From NCBI GenBank assembly GCA_026168455.1, contig CM047425.1, forward strand, positions 3,632,001-3,696,000: DNA of 64,000 bases, read 5' to 3'. Within the stretch, counting starts at the first letter, position 1. Each line of letters begins with the position of its first letter. Position numbers and translations under genes: made by a program. The notes under the pieces were generated by a model. It was given only the letters and a program-made list of their open reading frames with translations, searched no databases and had not been told where the DNA came from. This stretch comes from Theocolax elegans. Its lineage: Eukaryota; Arthropoda; Insecta; Hymenoptera; Cerocephalidae. Positions 24,937-38,035 of this stretch are shown piece after piece.

Positions 24937-27288
24937 CTATACGTGATAAAAGAAAAGGGAAGAAGAGGTTGCTGATAATTCCTTGGGTAACGACACGTCG
25001 TAAGAGCAAGCTGATATAAACGTAGGGTTGGTCATGGGCAAGCTCGCGAGTGCCGTTAATCATTCTGAACGAGGCGACAGATCCACGTTAAAACGAGGGA
25101 GAGAAAACGGAAGTGACCACCGTGTGGCCTGTACAGTATTACCCACCGATTTATATATCCAACTTCGATGTTACTTCCTTCAGTTCCTATAAATTAAATC
25201 CTAATAGTTACACAGAAGTATATATAATTAATAATTTATTTAATTAATTTCGTGGTTTCAATGGAAAATATTTAACCTTTCGCGTATACTTTCTTTTTTT
25301 TTTATCTTCACCCAAGGGAATCCGATGATGGGTTCTTCCAGTACGTGTATTTTTGCACGTGAACTAACTGAAATATCTCCCGACGGGTGTGGACAACGAT
25401 CGTCGTATATATATACCTTCCTCTCTTACACTTACATTTTTCTCACTCGGAATACGTATATTCCTGGCGAATAAAATTTCTTCGTCTCGGCGAATAATTA
25501 AAATGTTAAAATATTTCGTACGTTATAATATTTACTATATGGTAATATATACTTCATAATGTATACAGTAATAAAGACACAAATAATGATAATACTAAAT
25601 TTTTAAGGTTATAAACATCGGGTACGAGGCGTCGTAAACAACGGGTCTTATCGAAAGCAAACTGCCGATCGGAGAGTAAACGATAAAAAAATATAAAAGG
25701 AGAGACGAGGAAGAACCAGAAAATCATTTTTCTCCGAGGGAGATACAAAGCTCAACGCTCGGAGCTTCGCACGAAACTTCAGGAGCCCGATAAAGAAAAA
25801 TTGATGACGAACTACTATGTTAAACGAGAACAAAAAATTTTTTATTCTTCAACTTCCTTTTTCTTTAATAAAAAAAAAGTGATGTTTATTAGGAGAATGT
25901 TGTTACACAATTATTGAAAAATGTTGCTTTATCGATTAAATATAAATCTGAAACGTGTATTAAAACTTTCCGTTGAACTTACATTTTTTTTATTTATGTA
26001 AATAAACGTAAATAACTTTTTATTTTAATATTTTTTAGTTATAAACGTGTGGTTTATAATTGTGGTATACATGAACTTTTTTTAGATACTTAAATTAAGA
26101 ATACGGTGAATATTTAAAATAAGTGTCTATATAATATAGATAAAAATTTAATTTCGGAAACATCCTTTCCGTTAATATATTCGTGATTCTTTTTTACATT
26201 TATAATTTATAAAAATTATCGATATAGTATTGGATCTATTGATAACAAAATTTATTTTCCCAAAATATTATGTGTTCTAAATTACCGTGTTAATTATCTG
26301 CATAATTTTAAATTCAATATGATTTTTAAGTTAGCAATCGTAGATCGCCCATAAATGGGCATTTTCATTTCCTCGTGCTAGTGATTCGGTTGTGATGAAA
26401 CGCTCTTTGGTCCATTCAATGGATCGACCATGTCGTGAAAAGATTACAATTATTAAAGTCAAGTTTTGATTCAGAAAGACCGATAAATATATATACACAC
26501 ATATATAAAAGATTAAAATTAAGTTTTCATATATCAATTCGTACCAGCAATAAACTTAACACCTCCTATAGATTCGATTCAACTTTAAATTTTTATGATA
26601 AACGATTTTTATTACATTTTTACCAAAACAATTTTTTACAACATACAGGTTGAAAATGTGTACACAGTGAACAATAGGTGAGAATCGGTAAAAATAGTAT
26701 TTGACTATAATATATATGAAAGGTGAATAAAAGCGGGCCCAAAACGTCGAGCGTTTTTCGTCGGTTTAGATAAAACAATCTATTTATCACTTATTAAACG
26801 GAATACGATATATATCTATATACCATGCAGAGAAACAAGAAATGAAAATAGTTAGTAAAAAGTTTTTACTTTACCCATTGTTACATTTCTATGTTTCATC
26901 GCGGATCGTTTGGGAGGGTATAAAATGGATATTAATGGATCTTGACCAGGAGAGATCACGATCCGACGGTGGTATACACTGGACGTAGGCTCGCAAACGC
27001 AAGAGAGAGAGAGAGATAGAGAGGTAGTATACGAGGGAAGGAAGCAAGAAGAGAAAGAAGTAGGTGGTGTGAATAAATGACGATGAATGCGATCACTGCG
27101 TATATCGCCTAGATAAATGTATGCGGTATTCCTCTTCCTCCCGTGGGAAACAACAAAGCTTATACATATATATACTTGTTGTGTATAAAAATCTGATGTT
27201 GTTGGATATATATACAGAAAGAAAAGAGAAAAAAAACACGAACATCATCTGTAAAAACGAAAGAGAAAAGGAATCATCAAGTCGTCTC
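24937..27288. other. Non-coding stretch
   Basis: Mostly AT-rich. A TATAAAA at about 26920 followed by a GA-rich tract near 27000-27060 could be a core promoter, but no exon downstream is supported. A 29-base segment at 26649-26677 is bounded by splice-like sites and was judged too short to call. Confidence 0.3.
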
Positions 27289-27718
27289 TTAACGGGATAT
27301 TGGACCCAAATTACAGGAATCTAATCTGCACCTTTCAACCCGAAAATTATATCTAAAATATTGAATAAAAAATCTAAATAAAATTTATATGAATTGCTTG
27401 AAACATAAGAAAAGGCTTGACATTTTGATTTTTTTCAAGAAAAAATCATTTTTTAAATATATATTATTATTATTATTGTTATTATTATATAATAATTGAA
27501 TGAACTTCGGAATTTTTGGTTGGTAATTATTATTAAAAAAAGGCATACTTTCAATGTAATCATCGTAATCAAATTATGAATATAAAAATTTAGCGAAATT
27601 TGAATATATTATTTAAAACATGCCTAAGGGCCTGAAGGGTTTTTTTATTAATATTTTTATTGTTTTGTTTATAAAAAAAAGTAAAAATGACCATTTTCTG
27701 AATCCAACATTCCTTTAA
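27289..27718 (+). mobile_element. TTAA-flanked MITE, copy 1 (piggyBac-like)
   Basis: The element is bounded by TTAA at both ends, with ends CGGGATATTGGACCC and, inverted, GGAATGTTGGATTC. The interior resembles 54953-55305 and, inverted, 59072-59468. All three share ATTATATCTAAAATATT- and GACCATTTTCTGA-type segments in whole or in part. TTAA target sites are characteristic of piggyBac-type transposons. There is no coding capacity. Confidence 0.65.
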
Positions 27719-29830
27719 AGGAATTTGATTCTGTGTGCTTGCAAAGTAAATTTCCTTCCATGCCATTTTTTAACGCAACATTATTTTACTTTGAAATTTC
27801 AGACAGTGGTAGATAATAACCAAAGAAAGGGTAACGATGTCTTTATTTAGCACAATTTGTTTTATTTATTTAACCAGAATAATTTTTTTATTTCGATGGA
27901 TTTGGTCACCTAATTTGCAGAGATCTAGAAAATAACAAAATATGAAAAACCTAATTACCGTTACACACACCCAATTCTTGATCACTTAATTAAAATCAAT
28001 TTCTGATCTCTTTAATACATGACATGTTTATTATCTATTTCAAAGATTACATGTACATTTTTTATTTTCAATGTATTATTTCGATAAGATATATTCTACG
28101 TTGTTAATCTATAAATCAAATTTTGTTTGTAACTTAAATTGAGTACGTAACAGTATAAAAATAATCTGAAAAAAACCACTGATATATACTGTTTAAAACA
28201 TATAGAATAGCGCGACAGATAGATTATTACGAAATAATTAATAATTAATTAATTACACTTACAAATATAAGCACTTTCAATCGATAATATCTATAGCTAT
28301 AAAACAATGATTCACGGATGTCTAAAAATCTCGCTGATGTATCAATGATACGCAACACCGTTAAAAACCGTATTTTCTCTTCGACAAATTGAATTCCTCG
28401 TTTAATAAAAAAATTTTCTATTTTTTGGGGTTCGCATCCGTTCACATCCCGTTAAATCTAATAGGCGTGACGTATAAAAGGTTAGAGTTGAATCAAATTC
28501 TTTTTTCATACACGTATGTGTATAAATGGACATACGTATATGTATACGTATATATATAATGTATAGGTACTGGGTGTTTGGTGAACGCGCTACCGTTGCA
28601 TGTTGAAACGAGGCTGGCTCGAAGCCACTGAGCGATAAGCTAATGCGTTTCGTGGGCTTTAACGAGCGGTGCTCGTCGATACACCCGAGGCTATCGCACT
28701 GCCAGCTCCCTATATATACCTTCCGACCTCTATCCACCCTGCGCGCGCGCGCGCTCACACACACAAGCACACACGTACCTACGAGGAGAGCAATAAGTGT
28801 CCGTTGCGTATCGCGACAGATTGCTGTTCACTCAAAGCGTCGTTAAGTAACCACGTGGTTATCTTACCACCGATATGTATATATATACCGAATACCATCG
28901 AGCTTGCAAATTTTCTACTTACGATTCGTATCTTCACTTTACCAACTGCGTACCTTAATTTTTAATAACGTGTTACTCACTCCTTTATTTCTATGTGTTT
29001 ATACGTGTGCCAGCTCGTATAGCGAGCTAACTAGGTTATACCGTGTAAGATTAATGAATTTATCGATTTTTACCGAGTTCGAGGTGTGAAGAAACGGAAT
29101 CCTCTTCCCTCTTCAGACTGAAATATGTACAAATAGGTTTGATTTAATTAAACATTACATTATTTTTATTTGAATTTTTATTTGAAATTTATAACGTATT
29201 CAAGTCGCAAAATCATTCAATGTTTATCTAATTTAATAGTATTAAATGTGCACCTCGAAATTTAACAAAATTTACACCCTATAAATTAATTGTTATTTAC
29301 TATTTTTCTCCTCACTGCAAATCGAATAAATTTCGTTTCATTTTACCCTCGTTATAATTGTAAAGAAACGTCAATATCAGTTGTTTTAGACAGCGAAAAT
29401 TTAGCTTGAACGGGACAATATGATACTTTCTTATTATTTTATTAAACAAAAATATTTTTATAATATAAGGCACATTTCTATTCACAAAAATTAACACACG
29501 TACAAATTATTATTAGTATAAATTCTTTTAAAATTCGACACTATTTTAATTTATTTATTTATTTAAACCAGAAAAAGTTTACAAACGTTATTATAATGCC
29601 GTAAAAAATAAAAAGAAAGTAAAAGTGTATTTCTTCTTTTTTTTAACTCTAATATTACTAGGCCCATCCGTTTGTTATAAGTTTTTAAGTTTATTTATAG
29701 AATAAATAAATGTATTTTAATTATTTTAGTCATATAACAAAATTTTTAAAAAATTATTAGTATTTTCCATAGCGTACTTTATTTTTATTTACATTAAATT
29801 ATTTACAAAAAAATTATTTTTTTTCCCTTT
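27719..29830. other. Non-coding stretch with one CpG-rich promoter-like island
   Basis: The left part is AT-rich. An island at about 28560-28800 is CpG-rich, contains a TATATATA box-like run (about 28710-28717) and a (GC)n/(CA)n tract. It resembles a promoter or enhancer, but no exon was confirmed around it. Confidence 0.3.
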
Positions 29831-30057
29831 AAATCTTTTTATCCGAGGCCTGCGATGGCTCGGTCGGTTAGGGCGTTGGGCTCGTAATCTGGAGATTCCA
29901 CGTTCGATTCCCGCCCCTGCCCGGTTGATACAAGCACCACTGGGGAATGTATTTTCAACTCGTGCTTTCTTCACCAAGACATCTTATGACCTCCGTCGCT
30001 GATTATCACCGATTTGGGAGCATAAAAGAGCAACGTTAAAAAAAAATCTTTTTACCC
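29831..30057 (+). mobile_element. tRNA-derived SINE with target-site duplications
   Basis: The body (about 29845-30043) starts with a tRNA-like head: A box TGGCTCGGTCGG, an anticodon-loop-like CTCGTAA and B box GTTCGATTCCC. A non-tRNA tail and a short A run follow. It is flanked by direct repeats of AAATCTTTTTA (29831-29841 and 30044-30054), as expected for LINE-driven insertion. The head resembles an elongator tRNA-Met or tRNA-Thr, with CGT at the anticodon position. The clear duplications suggest a fairly young copy. Confidence 0.75.
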
Positions 30058-30734
30058 TAATGAAATTAGAGTCAAAGGTTTAACCTAGCTCCTACAGAAA
30101 TAAATACATTTAACTTAAGTTAAACTTAAGCTTCTATCTAACGAAACCAATAATAATAAATATATAATTAAGAAAAAAACTGAACAATTATGCTTAATTT
30201 TAACATTTTATTTTGAAATGTTTGTTTATTAAAAAAATATATTTCTTTAAGGAATAAAAGCCCGACAGTATATAGAAATCGTATTTGATTTAATACACCG
30301 AGATAAACAACTATTTTCGACAAATGTCAGGATTTTTATTTCATTTATTTTATTCTTTTACACATATACAAAAAATTTTGCTCTTATGGCAGTTATATAG
30401 AATATTTTTTTTTTAACTGGTGGAAACTGATTCCATTTTTAGACTAAAAATTGGCCATTTTCACTTCGTTACTAGCTCGTAATTGGCCATTACATCTAGC
30501 TATCTATTCGGTATTTATGAAACGTTTTTTCTTCCCTTTTTTGAACAATGAAAATGTCTCATTAAAATTGGCATTTTTTACGTAAAAAGGAGGTTGAAAT
30601 ATTGTAGACGAAGAAAATATGCGCGAATCGTATAAAAAAATACCCAAAAACTATCTATAACATGCCAAATTATGTTATTTATACGAAGGATAACTAGGTT
30701 TTGGCCAATTTATGTCGTATATCTAGGCTTTTTC

Positions 30735-30990
30735 TAGAGATTATATACTTATGAATTTATAAATGTTTGTAATAATTTTCCCATGAATTAATAAAACATT
30801 AGTAAAAATACGTTTTTCATCAATGTTTCTTCGCGAGTAATTCTTTATAAAACATAAAAACGTGTTTTATAAATAATCAATCGTAGAGTAACATTGATGA
30901 TAATCGTAATTTTTACTAACATTTTATTAATTCATAAGAAAAATACAAATATCTGTGTTTGCATAAATTCTGAATGAATAGAGACACAAT
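30735..30990. mobile_element. Palindromic MITE-like insert in the CACTA 3' region
   Basis: Inverted arms of about 85-110 bp meet near 30856. The left arm includes CATGAATTAATAAAACATTA and the right arm its complement ending ATTCATAAG. It is AT-rich with no coding capacity. It lies between the DUF4806-type gene and the left end of the large transposon. Confidence 0.6.
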
Positions 30991-31214
30991 GTAAAATTTA
31001 TAAAATTTTATTAATTCACGGGTATAGATTGATATTTAATACATATAGTGAGAATGACAAATATAACAAATATGCTATAAAATAAAAAATATTTTTTAAT
31101 AAATTGTTATTAATATGTAATAATTATAATGTCTTAAAAAATATTTACTATTGGTACAACGTCGAGAAAGGGCTCACATAGAAAAATCTAAAACTTTTAA
31201 TTTACTTCATAAAA

Positions 31215-34173
31215 TTACGATTGGTCTTGATTCAACTTACTTAAATAATAATCTCCACTATCGTTTTCACATACTGGAAGTAGATTATATATTCCTAACA
31301 ACTCGTCTTGTTCAATATCATTTTTTTCATGGAGAACATTTCTTTTATAATTAATTACTCGACTCCCATCACTACTTAACAAGTCGTTTTCTTTACTACT
31401 GCTATCGGTTTTCATTGAATCATCCTTTTCGTTATTATCATTATTAGTTGACATATGTACTTTGGTCTGCTTATTTTTCCTGCTAAAAACATTTGAGTCT
31501 TTCCACGCATTGGCATTTGTCAATACATTACTTAAAGCTGAAGTAAACTCTTGATCTCCAATACTCAATTTCGATGATATACGATGCTGTTTTATAATGC
31601 CTGAAAGTGTAAAAGTAAATATAAACAATAATAAGTATACAGTACAATATTTTGACGCAAATTAATAGGTACCTTCTATGCAAGAATAAAAATTTGTGTT
31701 CATCATAACCTTCTTTCCCTTTACTTGCTTGACCGCCGTATACGTAGCAGCAACATCCTTAGATAAAAACATTTTCATCATTTTCACTATACATTTAGAG
31801 ATCACTAAGCTGTTATCGAGCCCAGAAGCCAATATTGTTTTCTACAATACACATTTTAAATTGCGTTATTTTCAATACACTTGTATCTATGAAAAAATTT
31901 GATTTATTTCATTGCATGTTTTACCCTACTTACAACATCTGCGCATAAAGATGAATTTGGGTTTGCCAATTCGTTATCAAATTCTTGAAAACTTCTTGCA
32001 CATGTAAAAGGAATTTCATATGAATACTTTTCTGCAAGTTGTTTACCATTGCCTACAAAACTAATATCTACATTTTTTTGCTGCATTAGTAACGATTTTA
32101 TATTGAGCAGTTCTTCAGTGATAATTTTATTACTTGATTGTAGCTCCATTAAAGCAGTCGATAATTTCGTTAATTGATCTTAAAAAATAATTAATTTAGT
32201 ACAAAAGAAAATAAATTGTATCGATTGAAAATTAAAACATTATTGTTACCAAGAATAAGGTCCTCAAAATTAGGCTTCTTTGATACATCATTTCTGCTTT
32301 TTTTGTAGTTTCTAGATTGGGCTGAATCTTTAAAAAAAGTATATTTAGAAATCTATTATAAAATTACTATTTCTATAATTTTACATATATTTTATGTTAC
32401 AACCAAAGTCATACTTCAAATCTAAACATCAATATAATAACATTTTAAACTTTAAAAAAACTGTACTTTATTGTTTATTTACTTGATTACTGTTAACACT
32501 TTCTAGAGTAATTTTTAATTTACTAGGATTGGAATTGCTCTAGTAAATATAAATGTTTTGTTAATATTACTTTGAATAATTTACAATAAAATACAGTTTC
32601 ATAAAACAAACAATAATACAATATTATTGAACAATTAATTTAAATTTAAATGTTACATTATTAAGGCTACACAAGTTTTTTTGTTTTAACTTATTTATAT
32701 TTTAATATTTTGATCAAATTACCAGGAAAGAGGACTGGACGTTTCTTTGAGATATTCTTAATAATTTCAGAAGCATTGTTTCTATTTGTAGCTGATCCAA
32801 AACTTATTATTCGTGCATTATTATTTGTGTTGTTTGTAGTAAAACCTACGTCTTCGAAGTCATCATCGTTAACAAAGCCGTCATTTGTTATTCCACGAGA
32901 AATACAATTTCTTTTAATGTTTGAACCTAAAACAATAATTAATTTAAACTATACAGAATACATAAGCTAAATATTTATTAACATTTTTCGCGATAAAATA
33001 TTTTCACAATAAAAGATTACAATAAGTTTAAAGTAAATTATGCTTTTAGATACTCAAGATTTGCAACTAAATGATTTTAGAATAATAATTGAATATATTT
33101 ATTCTGATAATTTCATCAAATTACCAGAGAGAGTGACATCCTTACTAGTTGCAGTGGTACTTCTTTTATCCTTTAGTGTTGCAAAATTATTTACTGTTGC
33201 ATTATTTGCAATACTTAAAGTAGAATCTTGACGTGCGAAGGTGAATTCAGTATCAGCATCAAAATCGTCATCACTCTCATTCTCTGTTTCTGCAAAATTT
33301 TCGGCTTCTTTAGTTAGATTATCAGTATTCATTATTCCATGTATACTAATTTGTTTTGTTATACTTCCTTGTTTTATTAATGAAGCTGCAAAAATTTAAT
33401 GGTAACAAATTATATATAAAAATGATAAATTATAATTACTAAATATGTAAAATATCTATAATAATAATATATATAATAATCTATCCAACAATCTTCAATT
33501 AATTAAAATTTAATTTATGAATTAATTTATATATTTTTATTGAACGTTATAAAATTTTAAATAATAATAAATAAATTTACAAGTAAATAGTATAGATATT
33601 ACCTTCTAATTGTTTTGAACTGACATCTGAAGCTGACGTTGAAGCAGCAATTCTATTGCTGAATGTGTCAGCTTGCTGCAGAAATTGACTTTTACGAATA
33701 GTATGTAATTCATTTTGTTCCACATCTGCAGCACTTTCTCCTGAAGACATGGTTAAAGCTGTTTCTTTTTGATTAAGATCCGATAGCTTTGCTAACGCTT
33801 CATCCAATGTTTCTGAAAACAATAATAATCTATAAATAATCATAATTTTAAATAAAATAATTAAATAAAAGAATTTATATACACATGAAAATAGTAAAAT
33901 ATAAATTTTAATTTAAATTGCAATTTTACCTGCACGACCTCTTATTTTGACATTGTATGATGGCCAAGTAGACAGTGCTGGTGATTGATTTATCAAAAAC
34001 TCTTGTAAATTATTATATGGAGCTTCAGGAAATCGTGTTGCTGCCTTCTTATTGTTTATAAAAAGCCACGAACCTACTACTACATCTACTTTCTTGATGG
34101 ATGGCTGCCTTCCTCTGGTAATAAATTCAACAACATAATATGCAGACAGTTTATTTCCTTTCCTTTTATCCAT
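31215..34173 (-). CDS. DUF4806-type accessory protein of the CACTA element (8 exons)
   Basis: The frame is assembled from exons 33930-34173, 33603-33812, 33125-33385, 32723-32926, 32250-32327, 31934-32178, 31673-31841 and 31215-31600. All introns have GT-AG ends and the phases agree, giving 598 residues. The N-terminal 80 residues resemble the start of DUF4806 proteins (YYVVEF, a VGSWL motif, WPSYN). The middle is acidic and serine-rich (residues about 90-340). The last 250 residues carry the DUF4806-like part (FDNELANPNSSLCADV, then FLSKDVAATYTAVK and IIKQHRI). It may play the DNA-binding role of plant TNPA; this is inference from its location beside a Tnp2 gene. It could instead be a host gene into which the transposon landed. 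Confidence 0.75.
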
Positions 34174-34181
34174 TGTAAACC

Positions 34182-34658
34182 TAAAATTATTGAAACGTTT
34201 ATTAACATTATATATATGATAAACTTTAGGTTTATTATGTCTACAATAAAATGTAATATATATTACAATTTTGGTAATATTTTACATATTTATTTATGAA
34301 TTAATATATTATATTAGAACATAATATTCAAATATAACTAATATTATGATGTCACACACATATTTATATGTACATATATATATATGTGTGTGTGTGTGTG
34401 TGACATCATAATATTAGTTATTTTTGAATTGATGTTCTAATATAATATATGAATTAATAAATAAATATGTAAAATTCTAGTAAAATTGCAATATATTATT
34501 ATTTATTATAATTATACCAAATTGAATTTCAAAAGTGAGGTTAATAGGAAGTTTACAAGAAACTGTATTACTTAATACATTTCTGATATTATTTTAATAA
34601 AGCAAAATACTAAATTTGTTATTTTTTATAAATATGTAAAAAGATCGACTATACTTAC
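34182..34658 (-). other. Probable 5' UTR intron of the DUF4806-type gene
   Basis: On the minus strand a strong donor GTAAGTAT lies at 34658 and an acceptor AATTTTAG ends just upstream of the start codon (exon from 34180). This would place a non-coding leader exon to the right, from 34659 towards the CpG-rich region near 34850. The palindromic MITE at 34264-34491 lies inside this intron. Confidence 0.5.
34264..34491. mobile_element. Near-perfect palindromic MITE
   Basis: Two arms of about 105 bp mirror each other around an alternating TATG/TG centre (about 34371-34400). The shared arm sequence includes CTAATATTATGATGTCACAC and its complement. It sits between the transposase and the first coding exon of the DUF4806-type gene. 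The RNA would form a long hairpin. Confidence 0.75.
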
Positions 34659-34779
34659 ACGTTTACGCAAACAAATTGTTTCGACTAACCGAAAGTGTAT
34701 AAGTAATAACTGCAAAAATCCGTTTGCTTTACATGTTTTTTCCACGAAATTGCAGCTCACCTATCAACAATTATAAACG

Positions 34780-34935
34780 TTTAAACCATTTTCCACGCAT
34801 GTTTCGGCTATTTTAAATTATTTGACCTTCCACGCTCAGGCGGCTCGGGGCATGCGCGTAACAATCGGTGCCAACCTAATTCAAGAACTTTGTTGACGGT
34901 CGTGCACACACATTGACGCTAACCTAACCAAAAAA
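34780..34935 (-). promoter_or_regulatory. CpG-rich putative promoter of the DUF4806-type gene
   Basis: A GC-rich patch in AT-rich DNA contains GGGGCATGCGCG (34847-34858), which resembles the NRF-1/Ewg site. It lies upstream of the inferred leader exon. No TATA box is evident. Confidence 0.4.
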
Positions 34936-35891
34936 GAAGAATTTTAGAAAACAACACAACTAAGATTAGTAGAGTGAAAATACATAATTGATGTTTCAAA
35001 ATTAAGTGTAAATTTGTGTTTATTTATAATATTTCTTTAGTGAGCGTGTTGTATGCTGATTTATATATATAGTGAATTGAAAAAACATTAGACACTCATT
35101 TAATCCAATGTGATCTTAATAATATATTCAGTGTTTCTTTACATATTACTTTATAAGATAAATAAAATGTCACTTCATATTTGATTAAAGTAAACATGGA
35201 TTTATATTTATTCTATAATGCCATTTATAGTTCTTAAATTGTTTAAAATATAAGTTGTAAAGTCTCAATTTATTTATATTAACTGCATGTATAAATATTA
35301 CTAAATATCTTATCCGTAATGCCTTTTCTTTTAGTAATATTTTCTGATTTTTCTTCTTTTTGTTTTATATTTATTATATAAATAAGTAAAGTACTATTTG
35401 CAATAGGAAATGTAATATTAAATAAAGCTTCGCTTCTTACTTAATTTTATCAATTATAAATATTACTGTATTGTAATAAACATTATTTTTTTAATTGGTT
35501 GACAACTAAGTGACATATTTATTTGATCTAATGCTAACTTGGAGCACCATGCATCAATTATTTGAGTCATAAATATGTTAATAGCTTATATATACAAATT
35601 ATGATAGTGTTTTTTTTTGTTTTAAAGCCAAATTAGCATTGAATAAATTAAATTTAAAATACAACTTAAGAGTAATTTAAAATATTGCGTATTTTATAGA
35701 TACTTACCAATCAATATCTCATTTATACATCTTCTCTGGAGTCCTAAACTGTATTTAAAATTTGTATTGTACTTTTCTTTTAATTGTTTGATTATGTAGC
35801 CGTACAATAAAATTATTAATTTATAAAATTATACATTATACTATTAGTTAACTGAAAGTGTAAATTATAATTCTAATTTTCTTTTAACTGC
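34936..35891. other. AT-rich gap between the two transposon genes
   Basis: No frame or RNA gene is recognised. It presumably holds the 3' UTR and polyadenylation site of the transposase gene, which reads leftwards into it. Confidence 0.4.
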
Positions 35892-37955
35892 TTAATGAAT
35901 TAGCGGCACAACAAAAATTCGTTGCTTGTCAATAGATGAGAAATTTAAATGGAATTTTATTAATTTGCGGTGCACCATAGTAATGTCTACATAGATTTTA
36001 TCTTGTGACCTTTCTTCTTCTACCTCATAACTATTTAATAGTGCTGAATCACATGGATAGTTAAAAATGGAATCCTTTATTTTATATTTTGTGATTTGTA
36101 AAACAAATCTTTCACCAAAGTGCATAATTTTATAAATTTTTGCAACGATGCCGTTATGCAATAAAATTGTATTGTCAGGATGTTTAATAGTTAAGTAATT
36201 TTGTTGATAATTGATTGCAATAATTCCTTTTAAAACGCTTTCTTTAATAACAAATATTTGTTTTGGTAATTCCGGTACTTGATTTAATATCTCTCTTTCA
36301 ACATGTATGCGTCTACAATACTGAGCAATTTTTCTGTGAGGAGAATGTAAAAAGTGTTTTATTTTTCCTAATTCACTTTCATATGGAAATGCACTTATGG
36401 AATTTAAATCAGTTTGAAAATTTTTTACATCATCTGCTAGATGGGTTAAATTATGTACATTTAGTGTAATGAATGTTGGTTCATAAAAAGTTCTCGATTG
36501 CTCAACAAATATGTTTAAATATTCTTTAGCTTGGTCAATGTAATCAATAGCATTGACGCTTGACAACATTCTACATGCTGTATGAAGTAACAACAAATGC
36601 TTGTACAAATGATTATTTAATAGTTTTTTTAGTACAATTGGAGCGCAATAGAGTAAAAAAAATCTTAATTCTACAGCTTTATACTTATCATACGAGTCAG
36701 TAGATCTAAGCTTTCTGTGAAATTCATGTGGAATATCAGACTTTATAAACTCAGTTCGACGATTAAGCTCACTTTTCTGATTAGCGCTTATCCTTGTTTT
36801 GTTTCCTATCATCCAACGTTCAAACAATCTAGCCATCACTCCTAAGTAAATAAGATGCATAGGATCTAGTACAAATTGATTCACTAAATCTAAATTTTCA
36901 ATTGCAAGTAAAGGAGAAGCACTGTTATGATGATTCACATCAGAAAATTGTCTAAAACGTTTATTATCTCTGCTCTGACAATTAAGCCCAAGAAAAACAA
37001 CAGTATGATCAATCGTTTGCCCTTTTACTTCACATCTCTCACAAGCATCAAATGACATATGGCCTTTAATACATTTTAAGAATGCTCGAGCAGGGGTATC
37101 ACAAATAAAACATCTAATCCTTATTAAAAATTTTTTAGAATTAATAATGAGACCATTTGAAAGTAAATCATTTAACTCAACAATGAATTGCTTCATGTAT
37201 TCTTCAACTGATTTTGGTTTACCGTGACCATCAAATACGCAAACTGGAAATGGCTTATAAATATCTGGTTGATAATGAATTTTACATAAAATAGGCCAAA
37301 AAGTGGAAGGACTTGATTTGTGAAATTTAGCACCATCACAATTAAAATCAATTTGAATTAAATTATTTGTATGTAATTTAGCATTAATGCATGATAAAAT
37401 TCCTTTCCTTAAACCTAAATAGGCAAATTGTCCTTTTAAATTATCTGCATCAATCATACTGTCAACTACATACTGTGCTTCTGTTGTTCGCAAAAAAGTT
37501 TTAGAATTCTTAGGGAGTTGTGGTAATAATCGTTCTTTTAAAATACATAACAGTGAGTCTAAGTGAACGTTAGGTATTCTAGATACCACTGCCCATTCTC
37601 TCAGAGCTGTCACTTCTGGTGCTTCATCAGTCTTTAGCACTTTATCACAATCAGTGACTTCCTCTTCGGATTCAGTGTTTCCTTCAGAAAGTTCACTTCC
37701 ACTGTCATCATTAATGACATTCCATTCATTATGAATAGCACTAATATCATCTGAATCTTCATTATCACTTGCTTCATCCACATAATATCCAGTACACTGC
37801 TCATATTGCTGTTTTTCTACATACTCTTGATTTGTACTACAATTCTCATTTTGCACATTAACACTTAATTTAGCATTGTCTAATTTTTTTAACTTCTTTG
37901 CAAGAAACCGATATTTTTGCACACGTTTGGTGCTACTTTTACTTCCAGAACTCAT
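35892..37955 (-). CDS. Tnp2-like CACTA/EnSpm transposase, intact
   Basis: A single uninterrupted frame of 687 residues cuts and joins the element ends during transposition in the nucleus. The N-terminus is basic, followed by an acidic stretch (about residues 60-110). The Tnp2-type core follows. IDFNCDGAKFHKSS (about 204) and VFDGHGKP (about 240) are candidate parts of the DDE catalytic fold. A CFICDTPARAF...CERCEVKG cluster (about 283-313) is probably zinc-binding, and LDPMHLIYLGVMARLFERWM (about 360) matches the family MH..LLG motif. The C-terminal third resembles DUF4218 (FPYESELGKIKHFLHSP, about 528). The full length and lack of stops suggest a recently active copy. The start is the first ATG after upstream stops. 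Confidence 0.85.
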   Translation of the reverse strand: MSSGSKSSTKRVQKYRFLAKKLKKLDNAKLSVNVQNENCSTNQEYVEKQQYEQCTGYYVDEASDNEDSDDISAIHNEWNVINDDSGSELSEGNTESEEEVTDCDKVLKTDEAPEVTALREWAVVSRIPNVHLDSLLCILKERLLPQLPKNSKTFLRTTEAQYVVDSMIDADNLKGQFAYLGLRKGILSCINAKLHTNNLIQIDFNCDGAKFHKSSPSTFWPILCKIHYQPDIYKPFPVCVFDGHGKPKSVEEYMKQFIVELNDLLSNGLIINSKKFLIRIRCFICDTPARAFLKCIKGHMSFDACERCEVKGQTIDHTVVFLGLNCQSRDNKRFRQFSDVNHHNSASPLLAIENLDLVNQFVLDPMHLIYLGVMARLFERWMIGNKTRISANQKSELNRRTEFIKSDIPHEFHRKLRSTDSYDKYKAVELRFFLLYCAPIVLKKLLNNHLYKHLLLLHTACRMLSSVNAIDYIDQAKEYLNIFVEQSRTFYEPTFITLNVHNLTHLADDVKNFQTDLNSISAFPYESELGKIKHFLHSPHRKIAQYCRRIHVEREILNQVPELPKQIFVIKESVLKGIIAINYQQNYLTIKHPDNTILLHNGIVAKIYKIMHFGERFVLQITKYKIKDSIFNYPCDSALLNSYEVEEERSQDKIYVDITMVHRKLIKFHLNFSSIDKQRIFVVPLIH

Positions 37956-38035
37956 TGCTTAATTTATTTTATTTGTTAAAATTTTTAACTTAATCGCACA
38001 TTCATCTTTATGTCAATCATTTATTGCCATTTAGA

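Noticed and set aside
26649..26677. A 29-base microexon bounded by CAG and GTGAGA
   Set aside because: It is too short to distinguish from chance and has no phase-compatible partner.
29105..29125. CTGAAGAG on the minus strand as a third hammerhead core
   Set aside because: No helix II hairpin leading to GAAA follows at the right distance.
34919..34929. CTAACCTAACC as telomeric (TTAGG)n sequence
   Set aside because: It holds only two units with an imperfect period, far too short to call telomeric.
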